A stretch of DNA of 6,092 bases from Thermoanaerobaculales bacterium (GCA_029932545.1 JAOZPW010000238.1:1-6092); one strand, 5' to 3'; shown: positions 1 through 5,852, counted from the first letter of the stretch. Translations and numbers: made by a program. The notes: generated by a model not told the origin, from the sequence alone.

Positions 1-673
1 ACCTGGGCGTCATCAGTCGGGTAATCGCGAATGCCGTCATACTGGTTGTTGAATTCCGTGTACATCGGATCGGACTGCCAGTCTGCACGATCGACAAAGG
101 TCTGGGTAAAGGGAATATGGCCCAACACGTTGTACTGTGGATGATTGTGGGGATCGATCAAACCGGGGAAGATCAAGCCATTGACCTCAACCACCTGAAC
201 TCCCGATGGCGCAGTCCCAGAAATACTGACAATCTTCCCATTCTGGATTTCGATGTAATGGTCCCCGAGCACGTCCAGACTGCCGTTCATGGTTACGATG
301 TCTCCGAACAGAACGAAGTGCGGGAGAGGGACATCGGCTACACCGGAGTTGTGTCGCCGGATCGAGTGAGTTCAGTCATATTGTAATACTCATCGACAAC
401 ACCGGTAACGGTCACTCCGTCGCCGGCCTCGACATCACAGCCCACAGCATTGGTATAGACGTAGATCGAGTTCCAAGGCCCGGCGGCATCCGTGACAAAA
501 AAACCGTTGTAGTTCGCGGCTGTAACCACGCCCTCAATGGTCACCGTCTGGCCCAAAAGTGGTGAATCGGCCGGCATATCTTCGGTGTACTGGATGTCGT
601 AAATTGGCGTAACATCTCCAAAGGCAACACCACTCGCAAAAACAATACAAAAAAGAACAGAAAAACAACGCAT
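1..673 (-). pseudogene. Secreted OB-fold/amidohydrolase protein, frameshifted and cut by the window edge
   Basis: The first reading frame (start codon 673-671, stop TAG 340-338, 111 aa) has a signal peptide (MRCFSVLFCIVFASGVAFG) and then an OB-fold-like domain at about residues 20-105, with GQTVTIEGVVTAA, GFFVTDAAG and VTVTGVVDEYYNMTEL, as seen in exported proteins with YhcR-like OB domains. At the TAG the homology moves to the -1 frame, which stays open to the window edge. It reads ADVPLPHFVLFGDIVTMNG, IEIQNGKIVSI and GLIFPGLIDPHNHPQYN, the N-terminal beta-sandwich and the HxH metal site of the amidohydrolase superfamily. The second part has no start codon or ribosome binding site of its own at the junction, so I read both parts as one gene with a single missing base between about 340 and 376. 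The cause may be a true mutation or a sequencing error. No slippery heptamer is evident. The start is supported by GGAGGAG at 682-676. The catalytic barrel lies beyond base 1, so substrate is unknown; the site of action is probably periplasmic or extracellular. Confidence 0.75.
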
Positions 674-675
674 GT

Positions 676-682
676 CTCCTCC
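676..682 (-). promoter_or_regulatory. Ribosome binding site of the OB-fold/amidohydrolase gene
   Basis: On the minus strand GGAGGAG lies two bases before the ATG at 673-671 if the full motif is counted, or at a normal distance if pairing uses its 5' GGAGG. It fixes the start and puts the hydrophobic signal peptide at the N-terminus. Confidence 0.7.
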
Positions 683-708
683 AATGGTGTTTCGAAACTC
701 TCAGTACC

Positions 709-736
709 AACATAAGGTCTTCTCAAGCGGTGTCAA
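709..736 (-). promoter_or_regulatory. Sigma-70 type promoter for the OB-fold/amidohydrolase gene
   Basis: Reading the minus strand, a perfect TTGACA (736-731) is followed after 16 bases by TATGTT (714-709, four of six consensus bases). Transcription would begin near 702, giving a leader of about 30 bases that carries the GGAGGAG ribosome binding site. Position and spacing are consistent; activity is inferred from sequence only. Confidence 0.5.
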
Positions 737-831
737 GTAAATTGCAACATCATGCAGGCTTCTACGGTATGAGTATTGAAAGTCCACTTGGCGGCGCAGC
801 GTCCACCGCTCTTCGCCGGGAAGGAAAATTC

Positions 832-951
832 TTGAAGTACCATCACATCGGCATCCCGACGACCAAGAATCGGCCCGGCGAGTTTCTCTCTTTCGATTCA
901 GAAGACCGCCCCCTCAACACGACGGTGGATGGAAACGGCATTTCCTTATGA
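832..951 (+). pseudogene. Possible remnant of a VOC/glyoxalase-like gene
   Basis: The frame open from 730 (GTG) to the TGA at 949-951 contains KFLKYHHIGIPTTKNRPGE. This closely resembles the N-terminal strand and loop (HHIGIPT..K..PGE) of a family of small vicinal-oxygen-chelate (glyoxalase-like) proteins. The resemblance ends after PGE: the remaining 22 residues show no family features, and a VOC domain needs over 100 residues. A TTG at 832 with AAGGA at 821-825 is a plausible start; the residues before it (from 730) look like non-coding sequence. The stop overlaps the next gene's start (ATGA at 948-951), so if translated it could couple translation into the lipoprotein gene. I judge it a truncated remnant or a leader ORF formed from one; it may also be chance. 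No function is claimed. Confidence 0.4.
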
Positions 952-2306
952 GGCTCAACATCGCATTGGCGGCGTGCGCCCTTTGTGTGTACGGGTGCGC
1001 ACAACAGTCAACGAAAGCCGAGGAAAGAACGCCCGAAACCCAGGCGTTCATCGAATGGGCTTCAGAACATGCGGTCGCCCTTAAGAGCCTCGGAACCTCA
1101 GCGACGGCAGCAGACCTCGAACCCCTCAGGGAAACCCTTGGCTCGGCTCGCCTTGTCGGCCTCGGTGAGAGTCGTCACGACACCCGCGAGCAGCTTCTCT
1201 TGAAAGGTCGGCTCGTTCGACACCTGATTCAGGACCTGGGATTTCGTGCCCTGATTCTCGAAGAGAGCGTGCCACATGCCCAGTCACTCGATCGTTACGT
1301 CATTTCCGGTGAGGGTGATCTTCGACAATTGATGAACAACCTCGCCGGCTGGTATCTCTGGGATACGGAGGAGATGCTGGAGCTCGTCCACTGGATTCGG
1401 CGGTTCAATCAAGACCGCGAACCCGGCCGGAAGGTCCGCATCTTCGGCGTGGATATCACGGCGCCCGCCCCAGGAGTCCGGGAGGTCATCAACGCTCTTG
1501 AATCTGCGGGGGTTGAGATCGGGCTGGACGAACCCGCACTCGGTCTCGATCTGCAGCGTGGCGATTTCTGGCCCAGCACCTGGGAGAGATATGGGGCACT
1601 GTCAGACGAGAGGCGAAGAGAACTTGCCGCCAACTATGAAGAACTGATCGAACTCGTGAAAGAAAATAGACTCCAACTGATCGCATCGTCTTCCACCAAA
1701 GAGTACGAAAGAACGCTGATGCTGGCGACGATCGGAAAGATCGGGAATCAGTTCTTTTCGTCCGGTGACAGAGAATCAGGTGGGGCCGTGCGAGAGTACG
1801 GCATGGCCCAGGCCACACTTAACATTCTCGACCGGGAAATTCCAGACGAAAAAGCAATTCTCTGGGCTCACAATCTGCACGTTGCCAAGAGTTCATTCCG
1901 AATGCCCGGTCTGCTCGAAGGCCAATTGAATCCGATGGGTGTCGAGTTGAGTGCCGAACTCGGTGACACCTACATCACAATCGGTGGAACCTTCGGGACG
2001 GGTTCGTACCCACCGGACCTTCCTCCGGGTGAACGTGTGTTCGAGCCGGTTTCCGAAGATGTCATGGACGGCGCTCTCGCTTTAGTCGGGGCACCGCTCT
2101 TCTTGCTCGATCTCGGTGGAGTTGACCAGAACCCAACCGCGCGCAGATGGCTTCATCAGGAAAGGGAATGGAAAGCTCAGGATTCAAACGCATTGCTCGT
2201 GCCCATTGAGTCATTCGATCTCGTGTACTTCGTTGAAGAGATTTCCCGATCGCAGCCTTCACCCCTTGCTCTCGCGCGTCTTCAATCCCTCGGACAGCAG
2301 CACTGA
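948..2306 (+). CDS. Erythromycin esterase family lipoprotein
   Basis: This 452-aa protein belongs to the erythromycin esterase family (EreA/EreB fold), whose resistance members hydrolyse the macrolide lactone; most environmental relatives have unknown substrates. The N-terminus MRLNIALAACALCVYGC is a lipoprotein signal with lipobox VYGC and lipidated Cys17, so the enzyme probably sits on the periplasmic face of a membrane. The family signature GLGESRHDTRE is at 71-81; Glu74 and His77 have the same E-x-x-H spacing as Glu43 and His46 of EreB. Further family blocks are LILEES (102-107), ALDRYV-like SLDRYV with GEGDLRQL (113-128), WYLWDTEEMLELVHWIRRFN (135-154), RIFGVD (164-169) and ILWAHNLHVAK (304-314). 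Length is normal for the family and all blocks are present, so it looks functional. No strong Shine-Dalgarno precedes the ATG, but the stop of an upstream frame overlaps it (ATGA). It converges on the phosphatase gene. The lipobox and the lack of resistance genes nearby argue against a dedicated antibiotic role. Confidence 0.9.
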   Translation: MRLNIALAACALCVYGCAQQSTKAEERTPETQAFIEWASEHAVALKSLGTSATAADLEPLRETLGSARLVGLGESRHDTREQLLLKGRLVRHLIQDLGFRALILEESVPHAQSLDRYVISGEGDLRQLMNNLAGWYLWDTEEMLELVHWIRRFNQDREPGRKVRIFGVDITAPAPGVREVINALESAGVEIGLDEPALGLDLQRGDFWPSTWERYGALSDERRRELAANYEELIELVKENRLQLIASSSTKEYERTLMLATIGKIGNQFFSSGDRESGGAVREYGMAQATLNILDREIPDEKAILWAHNLHVAKSSFRMPGLLEGQLNPMGVELSAELGDTYITIGGTFGTGSYPPDLPPGERVFEPVSEDVMDGALALVGAPLFLLDLGGVDQNPTARRWLHQEREWKAQDSNALLVPIESFDLVYFVEEISRSQPSPLALARLQSLGQQH

Positions 2307-2368
2307 CTGTGGAATGTCAACCAGCCCGATCCCGAGGACTGGGGCTGATGAACGCGAGTTCGCTGTGT

Positions 2369-2398
2369 CGGGCGCCTTTCGGGGGAAGGGCGAGCCCG
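2369..2398. terminator. GC-rich hairpin between convergent genes, possible two-way terminator
   Basis: CGGG (2369-2372) pairs with CCCG (2395-2398). After a two-base bulge, CGCCTTTC (2373-2380) pairs with GAAGGGCG (2385-2392), including one G-T pair, closing a GGGG loop. It lies 63 bases after the stop of the erythromycin esterase family gene and about 220 bases after the end of the phosphatase gene on the other strand. Neither side has a run of T, so it is not a classical intrinsic terminator; it may end transcription by another route or protect 3' ends. A second weaker stem, CAGCCC/GGGCTG (2322-2347), precedes it. Confidence 0.35.
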
Positions 2399-2615
2399 TA
2401 CAACTGAACTTGTATTACTGAGGCTGACGGCGCTTACCAGGCCTCCTGGGTAGTGGAATGGACGGCCACCCATGAGCCGAGGACCAGGGTTTGGAGCCGC
2501 GGCTGGCCACCAACCGAGCTTCCGCTGCACCCCACGCCGTCGTACCACCGTAAGCAACCGCTTGGCGCCGAAACGATCACGCACAGGGCCCGCCCCGGCG
2601 TCGGAGTTACGGTGT
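2399..2615. other. GC-rich intergenic stretch between convergent genes, no gene recognised
   Basis: Several overlapping frames stay open here on both strands, but their translations (rich in R, P, W and H) match no family I know and run into the phosphatase gene on the opposite strand, so I call none of them. Small symmetric sequences are visible: an imperfect hairpin TACCAGG/CCTGGGTA near 2436-2453 and the perfect 10-bp palindrome AGCCGCGGCT at 2495-2504. No T tract, promoter or tRNA-like fold was found. Confidence 0.5.
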
Positions 2616-3719
2616 CTATCCGTCGTTGCGAATAACAACCAGGCTTCGGTCGTCAAGAACCGGGGCATCTCCAGCAAAGGCGTCAACGGAGCTCAGGATG
2701 GCATCGTGGATCTGTTGAGGTCTGCCGCCTGATCCAAGGGCCTCTTGCAGCCGGTCGAACCCGAAGGCTCTGCCTTCCCCATCGAGCATCTCGGGAATGC
2801 CGTCACTGAAGATCACCAGGGTCTCACCAAGCCCAATGGTCACCCTGGAGGCCCGCAGTGGTACCGCAGGTCGGAGCCCCAGGGGCAGGCATCCAGTTCC
2901 CAACTCCATCAGTGATCCGTTGGATTTTCGATGGAGTGGAAAGGGGTGGCCGGCACAGACATAATGAAAGTCTCCTGTCGTCGGCTCCAATAAACCGCAG
3001 AACAGCGTCATGAAGGCTCTCGGACCACCTGTTCGGTACAAGGCGCCGTTGACCATCTCTGCGACCAAAACCGGGTCAGGATTCTGATCGACGGCCAGCT
3101 TGAGAGTTGCGCTGGCAACCGCCATGACCAGTCCGGCAGCAATACCGTGCCCGCTGGCGTCACCCGCCGCGACGAAGAGTCTGCCGTCCGGCAAGGGAAT
3201 GAACTCGTAGTAATCCCCGCCAATCGTATTAGCCGTTTGGTACGAGAAGGCGAAGTCCCAGCCTGGGATCTCGGGAGAGCGATCGGCGATCAACTCGGCC
3301 TGCAACTGACGGGCAACCTCCAACTCGTCTCGAATGACCACCCGGTCGGCAAGCTCGAGGATGATCAGAAAAACAAGAGCCCCAATACTCAGAAGCAAAG
3401 TAAACGGAGGCGATTCCACAGAGATATGCATCGAGTCGATTGTGAATCTCTGCCGCTGCACCCCAACTACAACCAGGATCATCGCTACGGCAAAAAGAAC
3501 TCGGCGGGCAGGCGACAACTTGTAGGAGAGTCCGAGGAAGAGGCGCTTTGAACGATCCCAGAAACGACCGACCCGACCCTTCGGTTGATCACTCTCCGGG
3601 TGATCCCGGGTCAAGACCGCGTATGCACGAGTGACATCTCTTCCGAGAACCGTGTGAACACGGCCGACATCGACGCCATCGGTATATTCCCTAAAAAACT
3701 CTTTGGTCCGCCTGAACAC
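2616..3719 (-). CDS. Membrane-anchored PP2C-type (SpoIIE/RsbU) serine/threonine phosphatase
   Basis: The protein has 367 aa with the chosen start. Its C-terminal half (about 148-367) is a SpoIIE/RsbU-type PP2C domain, a Mn/Mg-dependent phosphatase that in characterised systems dephosphorylates anti-anti-sigma (STAS) proteins in partner switching. Key motifs are GGDYYEF (167-173), GDASGHG (186-192), CAGHP (255-259), FSDGIPE (304-310) and DDRSLVVIR (356-364); the metal-binding aspartates are present. The lead-in helix DELEVARQLQAEL is the usual linker before this domain. Two hydrophobic segments at about 74-88 and 106-124 anchor it, putting the catalytic domain in the cytoplasm. The N-terminal 70 residues (FFREYTDGVDVGRVHTVLGRDVTRAYAVL) resemble a module found before such phosphatases; its ligand is unknown. 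I prefer the GTG at 3719-3717, with GGGGG five bases upstream: a longer frame to 3818 is open, but its first residues (SRYRYPY) translate a dispersed repeat. No anti-sigma or STAS gene is adjacent, so the partner must be encoded elsewhere. Confidence 0.92.
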   Translation of the reverse strand: MFRRTKEFFREYTDGVDVGRVHTVLGRDVTRAYAVLTRDHPESDQPKGRVGRFWDRSKRLFLGLSYKLSPARRVLFAVAMILVVVGVQRQRFTIDSMHISVESPPFTLLLSIGALVFLIILELADRVVIRDELEVARQLQAELIADRSPEIPGWDFAFSYQTANTIGGDYYEFIPLPDGRLFVAAGDASGHGIAAGLVMAVASATLKLAVDQNPDPVLVAEMVNGALYRTGGPRAFMTLFCGLLEPTTGDFHYVCAGHPFPLHRKSNGSLMELGTGCLPLGLRPAVPLRASRVTIGLGETLVIFSDGIPEMLDGEGRAFGFDRLQEALGSGGRPQQIHDAILSSVDAFAGDAPVLDDRSLVVIRNDG

Positions 3720-3782
3720 AATTGCCCCCTGTAGACAATACGACAACGAAGCACTCAGGTTCGGCTGGAAAACCGAAAACAA

Positions 3783-3790
3783 TTTATAAG
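3783..3790. promoter_or_regulatory. Possible shared -10 region of the divergent phosphatase and dimethylargininase genes
   Basis: The only AT-rich core in the 121 bases between the two divergent starts reads TATAAG on the plus strand (3785-3790, five of six bases of a -10 box) and TATAAA on the minus strand (3788-3783). No convincing -35 box is seen for either direction, so this is a weak proposal. The plus-strand transcript would start inside the adjacent GGTAAC repeat. Confidence 0.25.
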
Positions 3791-3811
3791 GGTAACGGTA
3801 ACGGCTCGGGG
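3788..3811 (+). repeat. GGTAAC-type dispersed repeat, copy 1
   Basis: AAGGGTAACGGTAACGGCTC plus GGGG contains two hexamer units GGTAAC followed by GGCTCGGGG. A near-identical copy lies at 4718-4741 in the same orientation. It sits between the divergent phosphatase and dimethylargininase starts and accounts for the odd SRYRYPY N-terminus of the over-extended phosphatase frame. Confidence 0.65.
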
Positions 3812-3840
3812 AAAACACAACGGTGTGCGATCATCGGTAG

Positions 3841-4599
3841 ATGTGGAAAGCCCTGACGCGCGAAATCAGTCCGAACATCAACTCCTGCGAACTGACTCAT
3901 CTCAATCGGGAACCAATAGACTTCGAGGCGGCCCAACATCAGCACGGGCTGTATCTGGAGGCACTGAGTGCCTGCGGGTGCCAGATCCTGCCGCTGACAC
4001 CGGAGCCTGACCTTCCCGACTCGGTCTTCGTCGAAGACACGGCAGTCGTCGTCGATGAGGTCGCGGTGATCACCCGCCCGGGCGCCTCCTCCCGCCGGCC
4101 GGAGACTGTTTCGGTCGCCAAGCACCTGGAGGCGTTCAAACCCCTGGCCAGGATCGAGGCGCCGGGCATCCTCGACGGCGGCGACGTCTTGCGAATCGCC
4201 AATCGTTTCTTCGTCGGACTGTCGAGCCGGAGCAATCAGGACGGACTGGAGCAACTCCGTACGATCCTCGAACCTCACGGATATGTGGTCGAGGCCGCCA
4301 CGGTGACAGGTTGTCTTCACCTTAAGAGTGCCGTCACCGCAATCGGGAACGACGCAGTGCTGGCCAATCCTGCGTGGGTCGATGTTGATCAGTTCGCCGT
4401 CTCCAAAGTAGTCGAGGTCGATCCTACTGAAGGCTACGGCGCCAACGCTCTCCTGGTCAACTCCCGGTTAATCTACCCCGCCGAGTTTCCCCTGACGCGC
4501 CGCCGCCTCGAAGAAGCCGGATTCGAGGTCATCACCGTCCCCGCCTCCGAACTGGCCAAGGCCGAGGGCGCCGTAACATGCTGCAGCGTAGTTTTTTGA
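3841..4599 (+). CDS. ddaH: Dimethylarginine dimethylaminohydrolase (dimethylargininase)
   Basis: The 252-aa enzyme hydrolyses N-omega-methylated arginines, such as asymmetric dimethylarginine, to citrulline and a methylamine in the cytoplasm. It is a pentein-fold member of the guanidine-modifying superfamily. The typical beginning MWKALTREISP and the blocks DLPDSVFVEDTAVV (57-70), AVITRPGASSRRPE (75-88), LDGGDVL (111-117), FFVGLSSRSNQDG (123-135), GCLHLKSAVT (157-166) and TCCSVVF (246-252) are all present. The expected triad is the acidic residue of the LDGGDV block (Asp112), His160 and Cys247; the TCCSV ending matches the catalytic-cysteine segment of human DDAH1. Length is normal. The start is forced: an in-frame TAG lies directly before the ATG, and no clear Shine-Dalgarno is visible, so initiation may be weak or leaderless. 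The gene stands alone, transcribed away from the phosphatase gene and bracketed by two copies of a GGTAAC repeat, with no citrulline or amine catabolic gene nearby. Arginine deiminase is less likely given the length and the ending. Confidence 0.94.
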   Translation: MWKALTREISPNINSCELTHLNREPIDFEAAQHQHGLYLEALSACGCQILPLTPEPDLPDSVFVEDTAVVVDEVAVITRPGASSRRPETVSVAKHLEAFKPLARIEAPGILDGGDVLRIANRFFVGLSSRSNQDGLEQLRTILEPHGYVVEAATVTGCLHLKSAVTAIGNDAVLANPAWVDVDQFAVSKVVEVDPTEGYGANALLVNSRLIYPAEFPLTRRRLEEAGFEVITVPASELAKAEGAVTCCSVVF

Positions 4600-4611
4600 T
4601 AACCCAGCGGG

Positions 4612-4682
4612 AGCCATTAGCGGTTAGCTCGGAATGCGTCGATCCGAGAGCCGTGAAATTGTCTTGCTAACAGCAAATGGCT
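4612..4682. repeat. 71-bp inverted-repeat (REP/MITE-like) element after ddaH
   Basis: AGCCATTAGCGGTTAGC (4612-4628) is the reverse complement of GCTAACAGCAAATGGCT (4666-4682) at 15 of 17 positions. Between the arms is a second stem, CTCGGA (4628-4633) with TCCGAG (4643-4648). The element starts 12 bases after the ddaH stop and carries no gene. It resembles the GCTAATGGC-type short repeats seen in many bacterial genomes. It could fold at the 3' end of the ddaH transcript; a T-rich but interrupted stretch follows (4688-4700), so a terminator role is possible but not clear. Confidence 0.65.
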
Positions 4683-4717
4683 AATAGCTTTCTCATTTCT
4701 CACGCTCAAGCATCGGG

Positions 4718-4741
4718 AAGGGTAACGGGAACGGACTCGGG
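4718..4741 (+). repeat. GGTAAC-type dispersed repeat, copy 2
   Basis: AAGGGTAACGGGAACGGACTCGGG matches the copy at 3788-3811 with one substitution and one inserted A. The two copies are direct repeats about 930 bases apart and enclose ddaH and the 71-bp inverted repeat. Confidence 0.65.
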
Positions 4742-4800
4742 TTGACGCCAACATACCAGTTTCTTTCCTACACCCTCGGAGTTGAGATACACTTCACCCA

Positions 4801-5496
4801 ATGGACCGAAAACCGCCGAATTCCCGGTCAATCCTATTTGCTGCCGACGGAACGTCGGAGCTATGGGACCTTCTGGCGACACCGGTGGGGTTTGATCTGG
4901 ACCACGTTCGGGGTTTTGGCGCCTCAACGGCCGCAGTGAAAAGTCGTCGATACAACGGCATCATTGTTACCCTTCCACTGGGAGACCACCCTTTCGAGAT
5001 TTTCGTGCAAACGGTCCGATCCAAAGGCAGCCCCTGCAGGAATGCCGGATTGGTGGTTCTGACGACCGGCGACCGTCTTGAGGAAGCCAATGCCTTTGTC
5101 GGAAGCGGAGTCAACCGGGTTGTTTCAATTGACGATAAGGACGGCCTTCGCAAGGCCATCACCGAGGTCATTGACGTCGGGCCCCGAACTCCGATCCGGG
5201 TGATGGCCCGTCTGACCATAGGGATTGGCGGCCGCGATTGCCAGATCCGAACCTACACCCAAAATATTTCCCGCTCGGGCATGCTCCTGGATACCTCCAA
5301 TATGCTCAACATCGGACAGCAATTCGATTTCAGTTTCAGGAGTCCCTGCGGGGATCAACTGGTATCCGGCCGTGCCGAGGTTGTCAGGCACACCCGAGAC
5401 GGCCGGGAACAGATCAGCGGCATCGGAGTTGTATTTCTCGAACTCAACGACAACTCCGCCAAAACCCTCGATGAACTCTTCGCAGCTACCGAGTAA
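4801..5496 (+). CDS. Degenerate receiver plus PilZ domain protein
   Basis: This 231-aa cytoplasmic protein has two domains. Residues 9-125 follow a response-regulator fold (RSILFAADG, YNGIIVTLPLG, AGLVVLTTG, GSGVNRVVSIDD). However, Thr57 stands where the phospho-acceptor Asp is expected, the acidic pair after strand 1 is incomplete, and the Lys before the last helix is missing, so it is probably a pseudo-receiver that is not phosphorylated. Residues 130-229 are a PilZ domain with the c-di-GMP motifs: RVMAR (133-137, RxxxR) and NISRSG (155-160, usually D/NxSxxG), followed by the barrel strands ending GIGVVFLEL. Both arginines are kept, so c-di-GMP binding is likely; output and partner are unknown, with surface polysaccharide or motility control usual for the family. 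An in-frame stop at 4783-4785 limits the start, ATG 4801 has only a distant GGAG (4778-4781), and a TTGACG at 4742 is a possible -35 box without a good -10. The gene stands alone between repeat elements. Confidence 0.85.
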   Translation: MDRKPPNSRSILFAADGTSELWDLLATPVGFDLDHVRGFGASTAAVKSRRYNGIIVTLPLGDHPFEIFVQTVRSKGSPCRNAGLVVLTTGDRLEEANAFVGSGVNRVVSIDDKDGLRKAITEVIDVGPRTPIRVMARLTIGIGGRDCQIRTYTQNISRSGMLLDTSNMLNIGQQFDFSFRSPCGDQLVSGRAEVVRHTRDGREQISGIGVVFLELNDNSAKTLDELFAATE

Positions 5497-5504
5497 TACC
5501 ATCG

Positions 5505-5514
5505 GCGGTACCGC
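5505..5514. repeat. Perfect 10-bp palindrome after the PilZ gene
   Basis: GCGGTACCGC is its own reverse complement and begins eight bases after the TAA stop. It is not followed by a T tract, so it is not a standard terminator; it may be chance. Confidence 0.35.
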
Positions 5515-5562
5515 AATCACATCAAGGGAAAATTCGCTGGACCGGATGAATAATTCACGACA

Positions 5563-5593
5563 GAGACACAGAGAGCACAGAGGAACACAGAGG
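5563..5593 (+). repeat. Short tandem CACAGAG units, left arm
   Basis: Imperfect repeats of CACAGAG spaced 9-10 bases apart, including the 19-base segment that is inverted at 6024-6042. Confidence 0.7.
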
Positions 5594-5643
5594 TCCAACC
5601 TCGAGGGGCCCTGGACCGGGTCCCGGCTAACAGGAAGAAATTA

Positions 5644-5660
5644 ACGCAAAGGCGCAAAGG
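5644..5660 (+). repeat. Short tandem GCAAAG units, left arm
   Basis: ACGCAAAGGCGCAAAGG holds two nine-base units; its inverted counterpart is the longer array at 5985-6017. Confidence 0.65.
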
Positions 5661-5697
5661 TCTTGGCTGAACTCCACCGTGTTCGAGCCCGGCAACC

Positions 5698-5791
5698 GCG
5701 GACTCCGTCCGCTCTCGGCAGGAAGAGAAATGATCTCCATGAGCCAGCTCATGTCACCCATTTCTTCCCTGCCTCAGCACGCTGCGCGTGC
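5698..5791. repeat. Three successive perfect small hairpins in the element core
   Basis: GCGGAC/GTCCGC closes a TCC loop at 5698-5712, CATGAGC/GCTCATG closes a two-base loop at 5738-5753, and GCACGC/GCGTGC closes a TGC loop at 5777-5791. All are perfect 6-7 bp stems within 94 bases. This is denser than I would expect by chance, though I could not test it statistically. Confidence 0.45.
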
Positions 5792-5852
5792 ATCCGGGCT
5801 CTGGCTGGGGATTGTCTCTACCCTCTGGAAACACGACACCATCACCGTGGTC

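Noticed and set aside
340..376. Programmed -1 frameshift signal
   Set aside because: No X XXY YYZ slippery heptamer or clear downstream stem at the junction; a lost base or a sequencing error is simpler.
117..386. 89-aa plus-strand open frame
   Set aside because: It is antisense to the amidohydrolase and OB-fold coding frames, which have clear family motifs; its own translation matches nothing.
2399..2640. Integron attC site (sequence ends in AATAACAAC)
   Set aside because: No paired GTTRRRY/RYYYAAC core sites with the expected spacing and inner symmetry could be found.
2282..2732. Overlapping open frames on both strands across the convergent gap (for example 2472-2732 plus and 2282-2686 minus)
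   Set aside because: They overlap the ends of well-supported genes, lack ribosome binding sites and conserved motifs, and their R/P-rich composition is expected of GC-rich non-coding DNA.
3784..4320. 178-aa minus-strand open frame
   Set aside because: Antisense shadow of ddaH, whose motifs are complete.
5125..5598. 157-aa minus-strand open frame beginning MDLCVPLCSLCLC
   Set aside because: Its start is a translation of the CACAGAG repeat and the rest is antisense to the PilZ protein.
5225..5644. 139-aa plus-strand open frame ending in RHREHRGTQRS
   Set aside because: Out-of-frame shadow of the PilZ gene running into the tandem repeat.
5563..5660. CRISPR array
   Set aside because: The units are 7-9 bases, degenerate and nearly contiguous, without unique spacers of constant length.
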